IMG/VR virus record: IMGVR_UViG_3300035698_004241
Span: 1-23,312 of that record
Source: a virus
Strand: one strand, 5' to 3'
Length of the DNA stretch: 23,312 nt
The notes under the pieces are model-generated. The model made no database searches, was not told where the DNA came from, and worked only from the letters and a program-made list of their open reading frames with translations. This document shows, one piece after another, positions 12,886 to 19,661 of this stretch (position 1 is the first letter of the stretch; each line of letters begins with the position of its first letter). The translations under genes were made by a program, and so were the position numbers.

Positions 12886-12890
12886 TCAAC

Positions 12891-12935
12891 GCCGTCGGGT
12901 GTCCCCGGCGGCATAATATTCGGGTTGTCCCCGAA
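12891..12935 (+). other. tandem hairpins after the capsid gene, no U-tract
   Basis: Hairpin 1: GCCGTCGGG (12891-12899) with CCCGGCGGC (12904-12912), nine pairs with one G-U, loop TGTC. Hairpin 2: TTCGGG (12919-12924) with CCCGAA (12930-12935), loop TTGTC. Neither is followed by T-runs, so full termination is unlikely. A 3'-end stabiliser, RNase processing site or partial attenuator between the capsid and decoration genes is more plausible. Confidence 0.6.
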
Positions 12936-12949
12936 AGATTGGAGTTAAA

Positions 12950-14125
12950 ATGAGTAACGTACGAAATTTAGTGGGGTATGGCCAAAGGCGCAAGGAAAAC
13001 CTTGCCACTTTTGTTTATACCGGAACATTAGCGTTGAAGCGTGGTGACGGCATGTGCTTTGCACTTAATACCACCGACACTGGAACTGGCGAACTTGCCA
13101 CTGACCCTTGGGGTCGTAGAGGTCAGGTAGAAATTGCTGTCCCATCGGCATCAAACGCAAACAGGTTTGCAGGTGTGCTGACTCGGAGTTACGAGGCTGA
13201 CGCAGACGGCAAACTTAGGGTAGTCGAGCTTGCTATGCCGGGTGGTTGTGCGATGATTTCGCAGCGGGTTATTTCAACCGTTGGTTTGGGCCGCGTTACC
13301 TGTATCGTTGACAGCGTTGCTGGCGGTGGAATTTCAGGAAAATTTGCCCATGGCGGTTTGCCTGGCAGAGGTTCTGCTGTGCCGCTGGAAACGTTGGCCG
13401 CTGCTACGAGTGGCGACCTCGCCCTGACGCACACCACAACTTTGATGACAGCAAATGCCGCCTATTCCTCTTCGACCGGCTTAACCACCATCACAATGAC
13501 TGGTGCTGGGACGGCGATGGGTTATCTTACTGCTGCGGTTGATGCAAGCCAGTACGAGTGTACGGTAGTTGGCGGTGGTGCACTGGCTGATGGAGTCGTT
13601 AGAGCAACGCAGGGTGTCTATCCTGTAGTTCAAGCGACTGGAGCCAATACCTTTACGGTTACTGGCAACACTGGCGATGCGGTATGTACGGTCTTCCTAA
13701 CGAAGAAAAACCTGCTCAAGCTAGCTTATCTAGAAGATGGTCGCGAGTCTGGATTGTCAGATTACGTGACCCCTCTCAGTGGTGCTGCTGCTCAGTTTGT
13801 CTTGAACCAGGGTGGCTGTACTTTCATTTGTGGTGGCTCTGAAACAGCACAGCCTTGTACAGTCAATACACTTGCTGATCCGGTAGTAATTGGTGGGCTT
13901 GGCGATGGTGCAAGAAAAGCATTCTGCATGCTGGGAACACAAACAACAGGTACATATTTGGTAACAGTTACATCGGGCGAAAAATTCGATGGTGAGACAG
14001 ATATTAGTACGTTATCGTACCTGACAGCAGGCCATCATTCAATGCTGGAGTTCCATGGGGATTATGGTATTGACACTTCAGGTCGTTGGGCACTTATTGA
14101 AAGTCAAGGTGCTACAATAACCTAA
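12950..14125 (+). CDS. virion structural protein, likely capsid decoration
   Basis: A 391-residue protein immediately downstream of the capsid gene. It is Gly-, Thr- and Ala-rich and beta-strand-rich, with a Gly-rich middle (VDSVAGGGISGKFAHG) and a repeat-like insert at residues 144-250 (TTTLMTANAAY, TITMTGAGTAMGYLTAAV) resembling Ig/beta modules on phage surfaces. The end KLAYLEDGRESGLSDYVTPL and TGTYLVTVTSG follows a layout I associate with capsid-associated proteins of uncultured podophages. It is likely exposed on the head. TTGGAG precedes the start. A 13-bp hairpin follows the stop. Confidence 0.6.
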   Translation: MSNVRNLVGYGQRRKENLATFVYTGTLALKRGDGMCFALNTTDTGTGELATDPWGRRGQVEIAVPSASNANRFAGVLTRSYEADADGKLRVVELAMPGGCAMISQRVISTVGLGRVTCIVDSVAGGGISGKFAHGGLPGRGSAVPLETLAAATSGDLALTHTTTLMTANAAYSSSTGLTTITMTGAGTAMGYLTAAVDASQYECTVVGGGALADGVVRATQGVYPVVQATGANTFTVTGNTGDAVCTVFLTKKNLLKLAYLEDGRESGLSDYVTPLSGAAAQFVLNQGGCTFICGGSETAQPCTVNTLADPVVIGGLGDGARKAFCMLGTQTTGTYLVTVTSGEKFDGETDISTLSYLTAGHHSMLEFHGDYGIDTSGRWALIESQGATIT

Positions 14126-14145
14126 TAACAATATCGGTTTGGGTT

Positions 14146-14218
14146 GATGTAGGGCGTGGCTTCGTGGTCACGCCTTGCATCGTATTATAAATAATCTTGT
14201 TGACTCGCAATAGAGTCA
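14146..14218 (+). other. two hairpins between decoration-type genes
   Basis: The first stem is GATGTAGGGCGTG (14146-14158) with CACGCCTTGCATC (14169-14181), 13 continuous pairs including two G-U, loop of ten. The second is TGACTC (14201-14206) with GAGTCA (14213-14218), loop GCAATA. No T-run follows either. The second lies 15 bases before the ATG at 14234 and could modulate ribosome access. Confidence 0.6.
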
Positions 14219-14233
14219 GAAAGTGAGTATAAA

Positions 14234-14971
14234 ATGAGTAATGAAGCTGTAACTTACAGTCGAGGAAGAACGTATTATGTCGCTGGCGTTGGCATACTGT
14301 TCGACCACGGAACAACCGTCCCTACAGACGGAACATCAGACTATGCACCTGGTTGCATTTTTCAGGATACCGATGCTGCGGCTGATGCAAGTTTTTTAAT
14401 TAACCAGGGGACACTTGCTTCGTGCAACTTTGACGCGATTGATGTTGGTACGATTCTTGCTTCAAACGTGCCGATTCTTGACACTGCTGGGTGGTTTACA
14501 GCAACGAACACTGAGACTGTTCTGGCAGAGATTGGTGCACTTCTCAGGGTAGCAACAACAGCCGGCATAACTACTGGTGTCGTTTGTTGCAAGAAAATTG
14601 CGTCTGCACAACTTGAACTTTTGCTTGATACTAACGAAAACGACCTTTTCGCTGTCAATGAAGGGGATGTAATTCTCAAAGTTGAGTTAGTAATCCAGGC
14701 CGCTGCTGGTGCAACTTGTGCGGTAACTATCGGAACAGATGTTGACGTTGACGGAACTACGAAAGACCCTGATTCTCTACTGAAAGCTGGTGATGCAAAC
14801 GCAACCGGTATTCAGGCTTCAGATGATGTTGCCGGGACTTACTTAGGTGCAGACCTTGCATTCGGAAGTCTTACAGCCGACGACGATGGTTATGTAACCA
14901 TAACTTCCAGTGTGGATAAAAGTGCTTCAAGTTTTGTAGGTGAAGCATTGATGTATTACATTCCAGCATAG
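14234..14971 (+). CDS. capsid-associated protein (decoration or head fibre)
   Basis: A 245-residue beta-rich protein. The N-terminal part has VGILFDHGTTVPTDGTSDYA, PGCIFQDTDA, a Phe-Leu-Ile-Asn-Gln-Gly-Thr motif and SCNFDAI. I have seen this arrangement in capsid-neighbouring structural proteins of many phages, but the exact role is not known to me. The C-terminal part is acidic and Thr-rich (VDVDGTTKDPDSLL) and ends in EALMYYIPA. It lies second after the capsid gene, flanked by hairpins on both sides. Expected to be surface-exposed on the head. Confidence 0.6.
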   Translation: MSNEAVTYSRGRTYYVAGVGILFDHGTTVPTDGTSDYAPGCIFQDTDAAADASFLINQGTLASCNFDAIDVGTILASNVPILDTAGWFTATNTETVLAEIGALLRVATTAGITTGVVCCKKIASAQLELLLDTNENDLFAVNEGDVILKVELVIQAAAGATCAVTIGTDVDVDGTTKDPDSLLKAGDANATGIQASDDVAGTYLGADLAFGSLTADDDGYVTITSSVDKSASSFVGEALMYYIPA

Positions 14972-14978
14972 ATTTAAC

Positions 14979-15008
14979 GCCCCTGTCAGTCTCCATGACG
15001 ACAGGGGC
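14979..15008 (+). other. perfect 9-bp hairpin after the capsid-associated gene
   Basis: GCCCCTGTC (14979-14987) pairs with GACAGGGGC (15000-15008) around a 12-base loop. No T-run follows; instead the next ribosome-binding cassette begins (15017). It is the third in a series of strong hairpins that end the capsid gene and the two structural genes after it. Confidence 0.65.
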
Positions 15009-15016
15009 ATACCCTA

Positions 15017-15035
15017 ACCGAAAGGCAGTAAAATG
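15017..15035 (+). promoter_or_regulatory. repeated start cassette, copy 1
   Basis: ACCGAAAGGCAGTAAAATG, including the ATG of the gene at 15033, is repeated exactly at 15249-15267. AAAGGCAG is a Shine-Dalgarno of moderate strength. The 19-base identity implies duplication. Confidence 0.65.
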
Positions 15036-15263
15036 AAATTTGAATGCGAAATGATGTGTAGAGAGATTGGTGAGAAAACTAAAAGTAGGTTCTCGGCTGA
15101 GCTATATGTCCATAATGGAAGGGCAGAAGTAGATATGTCGGCGTTTAGAAGTCACATAGACGCTGGCACTCTTAAACTTGGCGAAATGGTCAGACAGCAG
15201 TTCAGACCAAGTAACAAATATCGTATTACTATTGAAGAAATAACCCAAACCGAAAGGCAGTAA
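15033..15263 (+). CDS. small structural-region protein, unknown
   Basis: A 76-residue protein, MKFECEMMCREIGEKTKSRF..., mixed alpha/beta: strands around AELYVHNGRAEVDM and a C-terminal YRITIEEITQ. No family recognised. The start lies in the duplicated cassette ACCGAAAGGCAGTAAAATG. The second copy of that cassette encodes the last residues (TERQ) and the stop of this protein, and then the next ATG follows. Position between head decoration and neck genes suggests a virion or assembly role. Confidence 0.6.
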   Translation: MKFECEMMCREIGEKTKSRFSAELYVHNGRAEVDMSAFRSHIDAGTLKLGEMVRQQFRPSNKYRITIEEITQTERQ

Positions 15264-15267
15264 AATG
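15249..15267 (+). promoter_or_regulatory. repeated start cassette, copy 2
   Basis: Identical to 15017-15035. It overlaps the end of the upstream coding region and the start of the next gene (ATG at 15265). Confidence 0.65.
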
Positions 15268-15855
15268 GACTATGACGACATGTTACACAAGATGGACCAG
15301 ATGCACAGGGATTCTCTCCGGCGTATGTTGGCCGTAAACGAAGTTCCTGAGCCAGTTATGGTCAGATATTTCGCTATGAAGCGGTATCTTGACAAGCTCA
15401 GTGCCCATATAACGACAGTTGACTTGCTCAGGATGGCAGAGGATTGTGGGTTTAATCTTGAGACTGGCCGGTTTGATACCGAAGACAAACAAGACGAAGC
15501 AAAGCAAGAATCAGTTTCAATACTGAAAGAAGAAGAAGTTGTCGAGAACAAACAAATAGCCGAGGCAGAAGCCAGACTTCAAAAATTGGCCGAAAGCGAC
15601 AAATACAAAATTCCAGAACCGGAGCCAGAGCCAGAACCGGAACCAGAGCCAGAGCCAGAGCCAGTCGTCGAGCCTCCGAAGTTTGCAGTCGAGCCTTCCC
15701 GCAAAGATGGCGATTCAGTGATAGTTTACATTGAAGGTGATCCGGTACAGGGCGTTGTCAGGGGCTATTTACCCAAGGGTCCGACCGAAGAAGTGACTTA
15801 CAAAGTCGAAGTTGACGGCGAAACAATAGAGATTAGCGAAGACGATATTGAATAG
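15265..15855 (+). CDS. neck-region protein with Pro-Glu repeat linker
   Basis: A 196-residue protein in three parts. Residues 1-112 are helical (MDYDDMLHKMDQMHRDSLRR, then a Glu-rich coil). Residues 117-133 are eight consecutive Pro-Glu dipeptides, a stiff extended spacer. Residues 145-196 look like a small SH3/Tudor-like beta barrel (DGDSVIVYIEGDPVQGVVRG, then YKVEVDGETIEI). The layout suggests an N-terminal oligomerising or anchoring part holding a C-terminal binding domain at a distance. It precedes the head-tail adaptor by eight bases and may act at the neck. No family is recognised. The repeat array (15613-15663) is prone to length change. Confidence 0.6.
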   Translation: MDYDDMLHKMDQMHRDSLRRMLAVNEVPEPVMVRYFAMKRYLDKLSAHITTVDLLRMAEDCGFNLETGRFDTEDKQDEAKQESVSILKEEEVVENKQIAEAEARLQKLAESDKYKIPEPEPEPEPEPEPEPEPVVEPPKFAVEPSRKDGDSVIVYIEGDPVQGVVRGYLPKGPTEEVTYKVEVDGETIEISEDDIE

Positions 15856-15863
15856 AGGTAATC

Positions 15864-17078
15864 ATGGCTGAAAGCTCATTAGCTGTTACATTTTCAGAAT
15901 TGAAGCAGGCCGTTGCTCATTACCTGGGCTATGGTCTTTCGGTAGCAGAGGACTGGTCTACCAACCAGACTGCTGAGATCGAGATGGCTATCAAAAGCGG
16001 TCTGCGCCAGTTTTACTTTCCTCCGAAGATATTTCAGGATAAGCAGTCGCACAAGTGGTCTTTTTTGACGCCTGTGACAACGCTGGACGTCGTTGGGCCC
16101 TATTCTACGGGAACTGTGAGCATTGGTCAGTATGCCACTGGTACGGTCACTGTGTTTGAAGGCGACTGTACTCTACTTGGCGGCATTTGGCCTTCGTGGG
16201 TCTCCGCTGGTGATACTTTGACTATCGGTGAGACTGTTTATGCCGTGACTACCCGAGATGATGACACAGGTTTGACAGTGACTGGTGACGACGTTAGCGA
16301 AGCCACAGCCTATACTATCGTTACTGACGACACGACAAACGCGGTCGCAGTCTTGGCAGGCGGAACATGGCCTTCGGCTTGGACGGAAGATCATGGTTCG
16401 ATTGTTATTGACAGCACTGAATACGCCATAACAACAAGGGATTCTGATACAGAACTCACCCTGTCAGCGGCATGGGCGGCGGCGGATTACATAGAGGGCG
16501 AAGACTACTCCCTGAAGCATAACGGCAACTATGACCTGCCAGACGGGTATGCTGGGATGGTCGGCGATATGGTTATCGAGTCTGACAATTACAATCCAGA
16601 CATTAAAATTGTCGGCGAAGGTGTTATCAGGAATTCCAGACAGCAGAATCCGCAAAACTCATCGACTCCGTTTTACGCAGCGATCAGACCGAAAGTGCAG
16701 ATCACTACGACTGGACAGCGGTTTGAGATTATGTTTTACCCATTGCCGAGTACAGCCTTGACGATCAGCTATGCAATGCGGCTTATACCGCAAATGTTAG
16801 TTGATACTTCGATTGAATACCCGGTCGGCGGTGCTACGCACTCAGAGACGATCAAAGCAAGCTGTCTTGCGGCGGCAGAAGTACAAGTAAAAGACGGGCA
16901 CGGCCCCTTATGGGAAGCGTTCAAAGAGGAGCTTTCGTCCTCAATAACCAGTGATAATGCCATGAACAGCCAGCAATACTTCGGCTATAATGGTGATAAC
17001 AGTGATGCAATTCACCGACCAGTGCAAGGTAGTCGGCGAGTTGTCAATCAAGGTCTTGTAACCTATAATGGAGGCTAA
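15864..17078 (+). CDS. head-tail adaptor (gp11-like) with inserted beta repeats
   Basis: A 404-residue protein. Residues 9-75 (TFSELKQAVAHYLGYG, IKSGLRQFYFPP, HKWSFLTPV) and 221-350 (YDLPDGYAGMVGDM, then RPKVQITTTGQRFEIMFYPL and GGATHSETIKASCLAAAE) follow the pattern of the podovirus adaptor that docks under the portal and carries the nozzle. Between them, residues 93-216 are two tandem, diverged copies of a beta module (WPS-W, YA[VI]TTRD-DT-LT in each), absent from the shortest relatives I know of. GAGG precedes the ATG. The stop and the next Shine-Dalgarno share the GGAGG codons (NGG-stop). Confidence 0.75.
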   Translation: MAESSLAVTFSELKQAVAHYLGYGLSVAEDWSTNQTAEIEMAIKSGLRQFYFPPKIFQDKQSHKWSFLTPVTTLDVVGPYSTGTVSIGQYATGTVTVFEGDCTLLGGIWPSWVSAGDTLTIGETVYAVTTRDDDTGLTVTGDDVSEATAYTIVTDDTTNAVAVLAGGTWPSAWTEDHGSIVIDSTEYAITTRDSDTELTLSAAWAAADYIEGEDYSLKHNGNYDLPDGYAGMVGDMVIESDNYNPDIKIVGEGVIRNSRQQNPQNSSTPFYAAIRPKVQITTTGQRFEIMFYPLPSTALTISYAMRLIPQMLVDTSIEYPVGGATHSETIKASCLAAAEVQVKDGHGPLWEAFKEELSSSITSDNAMNSQQYFGYNGDNSDAIHRPVQGSRRVVNQGLVTYNGG

Positions 17079-17079
17079 A

Positions 17080-17370
17080 ATGGCCAGAACACCAAAAATT
17101 CAGTATGACAAACTAACTTTTGAAGTCGGAGGCAAAGGCCTTGAACAGGCTTGGACGGTTCAAGGAAATATTGTGTCGATTGCTTTTCAGGTTACAGCCG
17201 GTACGGTTGTTCGTAACAATGTAACCGGACAGGGTACAGTTGGCTGGACAATAGCCAGCGGGCTTCCGCAGGGGTTCGACTTCCGAAACCTTGAAGGCGA
17301 AGTCATATACTTCACCGGCACTGAAGCTGCTACTATTGAAATCAGTTGGATAACCGGGCTTGGTTGCTAA
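17080..17370 (+). CDS. small beta-rich tail-region protein
   Basis: A 96-residue protein, MARTPKIQYDKLTFEVGGKG..., with alternating hydrophobic and Thr/Gly residues typical of a small beta sandwich (VSIAFQVTAGTVVRN, VIYFTGTEAATIEISW). The ATG at 17080 lies one base after the adaptor stop and follows GGAGG with a five-base gap. A frame opening four codons earlier starts inside that Shine-Dalgarno and is rejected. Possible roles are a tail accessory or plug protein. No family is recognised. Confidence 0.65.
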   Translation: MARTPKIQYDKLTFEVGGKGLEQAWTVQGNIVSIAFQVTAGTVVRNNVTGQGTVGWTIASGLPQGFDFRNLEGEVIYFTGTEAATIEISWITGLGC

Positions 17371-17381
17371 GGAGTTGTCAG

Positions 17382-17500
17382 ATGGGACAATTCTTTGGAA
17401 ATAGCAATAATCTTAACTCGCCGTAACAGCTAAGTGGGCTACTGCTAACGCGTCGAATATTTTCACCTGTACGCAGGGACTAATTGAATATAAGAACTAA
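17382..17500 (+). pseudogene. small ORF with apparent one-base frameshift
   Basis: An ATG at 17382 with AAGGAG in front opens MGQFFGNSNNLNSP and stops at 17424-17426. In the -1 frame, directly after, codons 17417-17500 read LAVTAKWATANASNIF and then TCTQGLIEYKN-stop. This is protein-like, but it has no start codon and a stop directly before it. Joining the two frames near 17417-17420 gives a smooth protein of about 39 residues. The first five residues, MGQFF, equal those of the tail spike at 17862. The explanation may be a one-base deletion, a base-calling error or a programmed -1 shift; I see no classical slippery heptamer. Confidence 0.5.
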
Positions 17501-17518
17501 TTTTAGAAAGGCATGAAA

Positions 17519-17617
17519 ATGGCAGCGAAAAAAGGCAGTTGCGGCGGGACTCCAAGAGTCGGGAAAAAAGGCGATAAGAAACCCAGTGGTGGTCGCAATA
17601 GAAACAAAAGAAAATAA
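17519..17617 (+). CDS. 32-aa strongly basic microprotein
   Basis: A 32-residue frame, MAAKKGSCGGTPRVGKKGD and then a KKPSGGRNRNKRK tail; about a third of residues are Lys or Arg, the rest Gly, Ser and Pro. AAAGG lies seven bases before the ATG at 17519; an in-frame ATG two codons earlier is too close to that signal. It sits between gene starts with proper spacing (next ATG at 17629 after AAAAGGAAA), so I consider it real. Similar short basic peptides occur among phage tail genes. Possible roles are DNA or RNA binding, or an internal virion peptide. Confidence 0.6.
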   Translation: MAAKKGSCGGTPRVGKKGDKKPSGGRNRNKRK

Positions 17618-17628
17618 AAGGAAACACG

Positions 17629-17859
17629 ATGGCTCAGAGAAAGTTTAGATTTCCGGTTCTTGGCGTTGACAAAAACTTCGCCGCTTCGTCCAGACCAGAC
17701 TTGACGGCTTCGGACATGAACAACGTCAGGCCGTTTGACGTGCTTGAAGAACGAGCCAGAGGCGGGCAGCGACCGGGACAGCGTAAAGTATTCAACCAGG
17801 ACATCGGCAACGGAACGCCGGTTGTTAAAATGACACAGATAACTACAGTGGAGCTATAA
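17629..17859 (+). CDS. small protein linked to the tail nozzle
   Basis: A 76-residue protein with a memorable core: RKFRFPVLGVDKNFAAS, DMNNVRPFDVLEERARGGQRPG. I associate this arrangement with a short protein or N-terminal segment found just before nozzle-like tail proteins in uncultured podophages. The Arg/Gly-rich end of the core could clamp onto the adaptor or nozzle. In this phage the nozzle gene begins 1.8 kb later, with a tail spike gene between, so the spike may have been inserted between former neighbours. AAAAGGAAA precedes the start. Confidence 0.65.
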   Translation: MAQRKFRFPVLGVDKNFAASSRPDLTASDMNNVRPFDVLEERARGGQRPGQRKVFNQDIGNGTPVVKMTQITTVEL

Positions 17860-17861
17860 TC

Positions 17862-19649
17862 ATGGGACAGTTTTTTTCAAATAAAGGTGTACAAGAGATA
17901 CAACCTACTGGTGGGGCTAGCGATAATCTGACTATAAATGCCGCCATAACAAAAGCTAATGCGGCAGGCGGCGGCATTGTTCAATTATCGGTAGGTACGT
18001 TTAATTGTGTGAATTCCGTCTTACTTTTATCTAATGTATGGCTAAGGGGGCAAGGATCAGCTACGATTCTTAAAAACACACAAGGCATTAACCCTACAAA
18101 ACACTGCCTTGATGTTAATTTACAAGATAATGTCATAATGACTGACTTCTGTATTGATGGCAATCTTGCTGTTAATGGTAGAAATTCAAGTGACATTAGT
18201 ATGGACCTCGCTATTCGGTTTTCTAGTAATGTTATTGCTTATAACATAGAAGCAAAGAACAGTCCATCTCAGGGCATCGCTGTTTACGCAGGAGACTCGC
18301 TTGGAGATTTAGGTTCATTTAACGTTAAGGTTGACACCTGTAATTCGCATGATAATAACCTGAGAGGACTTTATGCACAGGGTATTCTCGATACAGTCAT
18401 ATTTGATAAATGCACAGTCTACGATAACGATTTCAGCGGTATGCTTCTCGGCATGAATGCTTCATCTGATATTACAGTATCTAACTGCACATTCCGAGAC
18501 AACGGGAACAAAGTAGATTGTTCTTTTGGGTACACCAGACCAGAAATTGAGATCAATGCAATAGATTCAACTGCTGCCGTTCCGGGGCCCGCAGGATTAA
18601 GTGTTAGACGGAAGTTCATCAATAATAAAGTGTCAAGAAGTGGAGCGGCATCAAAGTTTACATTACTTAATGACGGTTCTGGCGGTTTGTTATTCCGGTT
18701 GAGTCCTTTAGCTAATAATCTTTTAGTTTCTGGCAACTCTTTCTATAGTGACGTTGAGGGTAATTATTATGACTTCTCCCTTCTCGGACCAATAAGAGGG
18801 TTTAAATTTACGGATAATGAATATAACTCAACAAGTCCAACGATAGCAGCAGGAAGTCAAGGACCTGTTTCATTGCGCAGATCAGGTAACCCCTCCAGCT
18901 GGGCGGCATCTACAGCGTACAAAAATATTGTGAGTGTAATGCCGCTTACCAAAACCATTGTAGTTGCTACGATGGTTCAACAGCCGGGCGCAGGCGATGT
19001 GCTAACTCAAGCAAATGCAGCTAATGCAACGCTGACCGTAGTAAGCTCTACAGCAACAACAATTACCGGAACAATGCCGGGGAATCAGATCTGGGACAAT
19101 ACGAACGCTTTCACCTCTAATGACACAAATGAAACAATGAATCCAGCCTCGAATACGCCTACGGCTGGTCCTAATGATTTCAGGTACTATGCTACGGTGG
19201 TTGATGAAGATAATCGAACATCGGGTGGCAGTGAACCAACATGGCCGACTTATGAGGGTGCTACAGTAGTTGATGGTGATATTACATGGACAGCTGTTAG
19301 AAATAAAGCTGTCTATGATTCCCAATTCATTGGTAATAGTTTTAAGAGTTCTAATTTCGCATTAATTATGAGAGCAGGAGTTGAGAGTCTTATCATAGCG
19401 GGCAATACTTTTGAATCTCTACAATATGGCAATATATACTTTGATAGTGCTGGAACAGAACCACTGAGTAAATCTATTATAACAGGTAACACATTCAGAA
19501 CGATAACCCCAACAAATGTAAGAAGCTCTATTAGGGATTATGGTGGTTCAGCAGATTGGAATATTATTAAAGATAACATTTATGAATACTCTGATTTTGA
19601 AAACCTCGGCGGTGGAAATAATATCATTTCGGATAATATTGCATATTAA
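17862..19649 (+). CDS. beta-helix tail spike
   Basis: A 595-residue protein. After MGQFFSNKG, the segment NLTINAAITKANAAGGGIVQL and many short IxxNxxxxN/D-G turns from residue 50 to 330 (VWLRGQGSATIL, ITVSNCTFRDNG, LLVSGNSFYS) mark a right-handed parallel beta-helix of the pectate-lyase type, resumed at 485-595. Residues 347-482 interrupt it with a WAASTAY-to-GGSEPTWP-type module, which itself holds a segment shared with the nozzle protein. Such spikes bind or cut surface polysaccharide; no catalytic pair can be fixed by eye. Its codons are visibly richer in A and T than its neighbours', a sign of acquisition. It starts three bases after the previous stop. Confidence 0.75.
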   Translation: MGQFFSNKGVQEIQPTGGASDNLTINAAITKANAAGGGIVQLSVGTFNCVNSVLLLSNVWLRGQGSATILKNTQGINPTKHCLDVNLQDNVIMTDFCIDGNLAVNGRNSSDISMDLAIRFSSNVIAYNIEAKNSPSQGIAVYAGDSLGDLGSFNVKVDTCNSHDNNLRGLYAQGILDTVIFDKCTVYDNDFSGMLLGMNASSDITVSNCTFRDNGNKVDCSFGYTRPEIEINAIDSTAAVPGPAGLSVRRKFINNKVSRSGAASKFTLLNDGSGGLLFRLSPLANNLLVSGNSFYSDVEGNYYDFSLLGPIRGFKFTDNEYNSTSPTIAAGSQGPVSLRRSGNPSSWAASTAYKNIVSVMPLTKTIVVATMVQQPGAGDVLTQANAANATLTVVSSTATTITGTMPGNQIWDNTNAFTSNDTNETMNPASNTPTAGPNDFRYYATVVDEDNRTSGGSEPTWPTYEGATVVDGDITWTAVRNKAVYDSQFIGNSFKSSNFALIMRAGVESLIIAGNTFESLQYGNIYFDSAGTEPLSKSIITGNTFRTITPTNVRSSIRDYGGSADWNIIKDNIYEYSDFENLGGGNNIISDNIAY

Positions 19650-19661
19650 CAGGGCGGATAA

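Noticed and set aside
14186-14193. TATAAATA, the T4-type late promoter box
   Set aside because: It is a single occurrence in AT-rich intergenic DNA. The other late genes lack it, and no T4-like late transcription genes are seen.
14200-14233. Promoter TTGACT ... TATAAA before the gene at 14234
   Set aside because: The spacer is 22 bases and the -10 would overlap the start codon region. The TGACTC bases belong to a hairpin.
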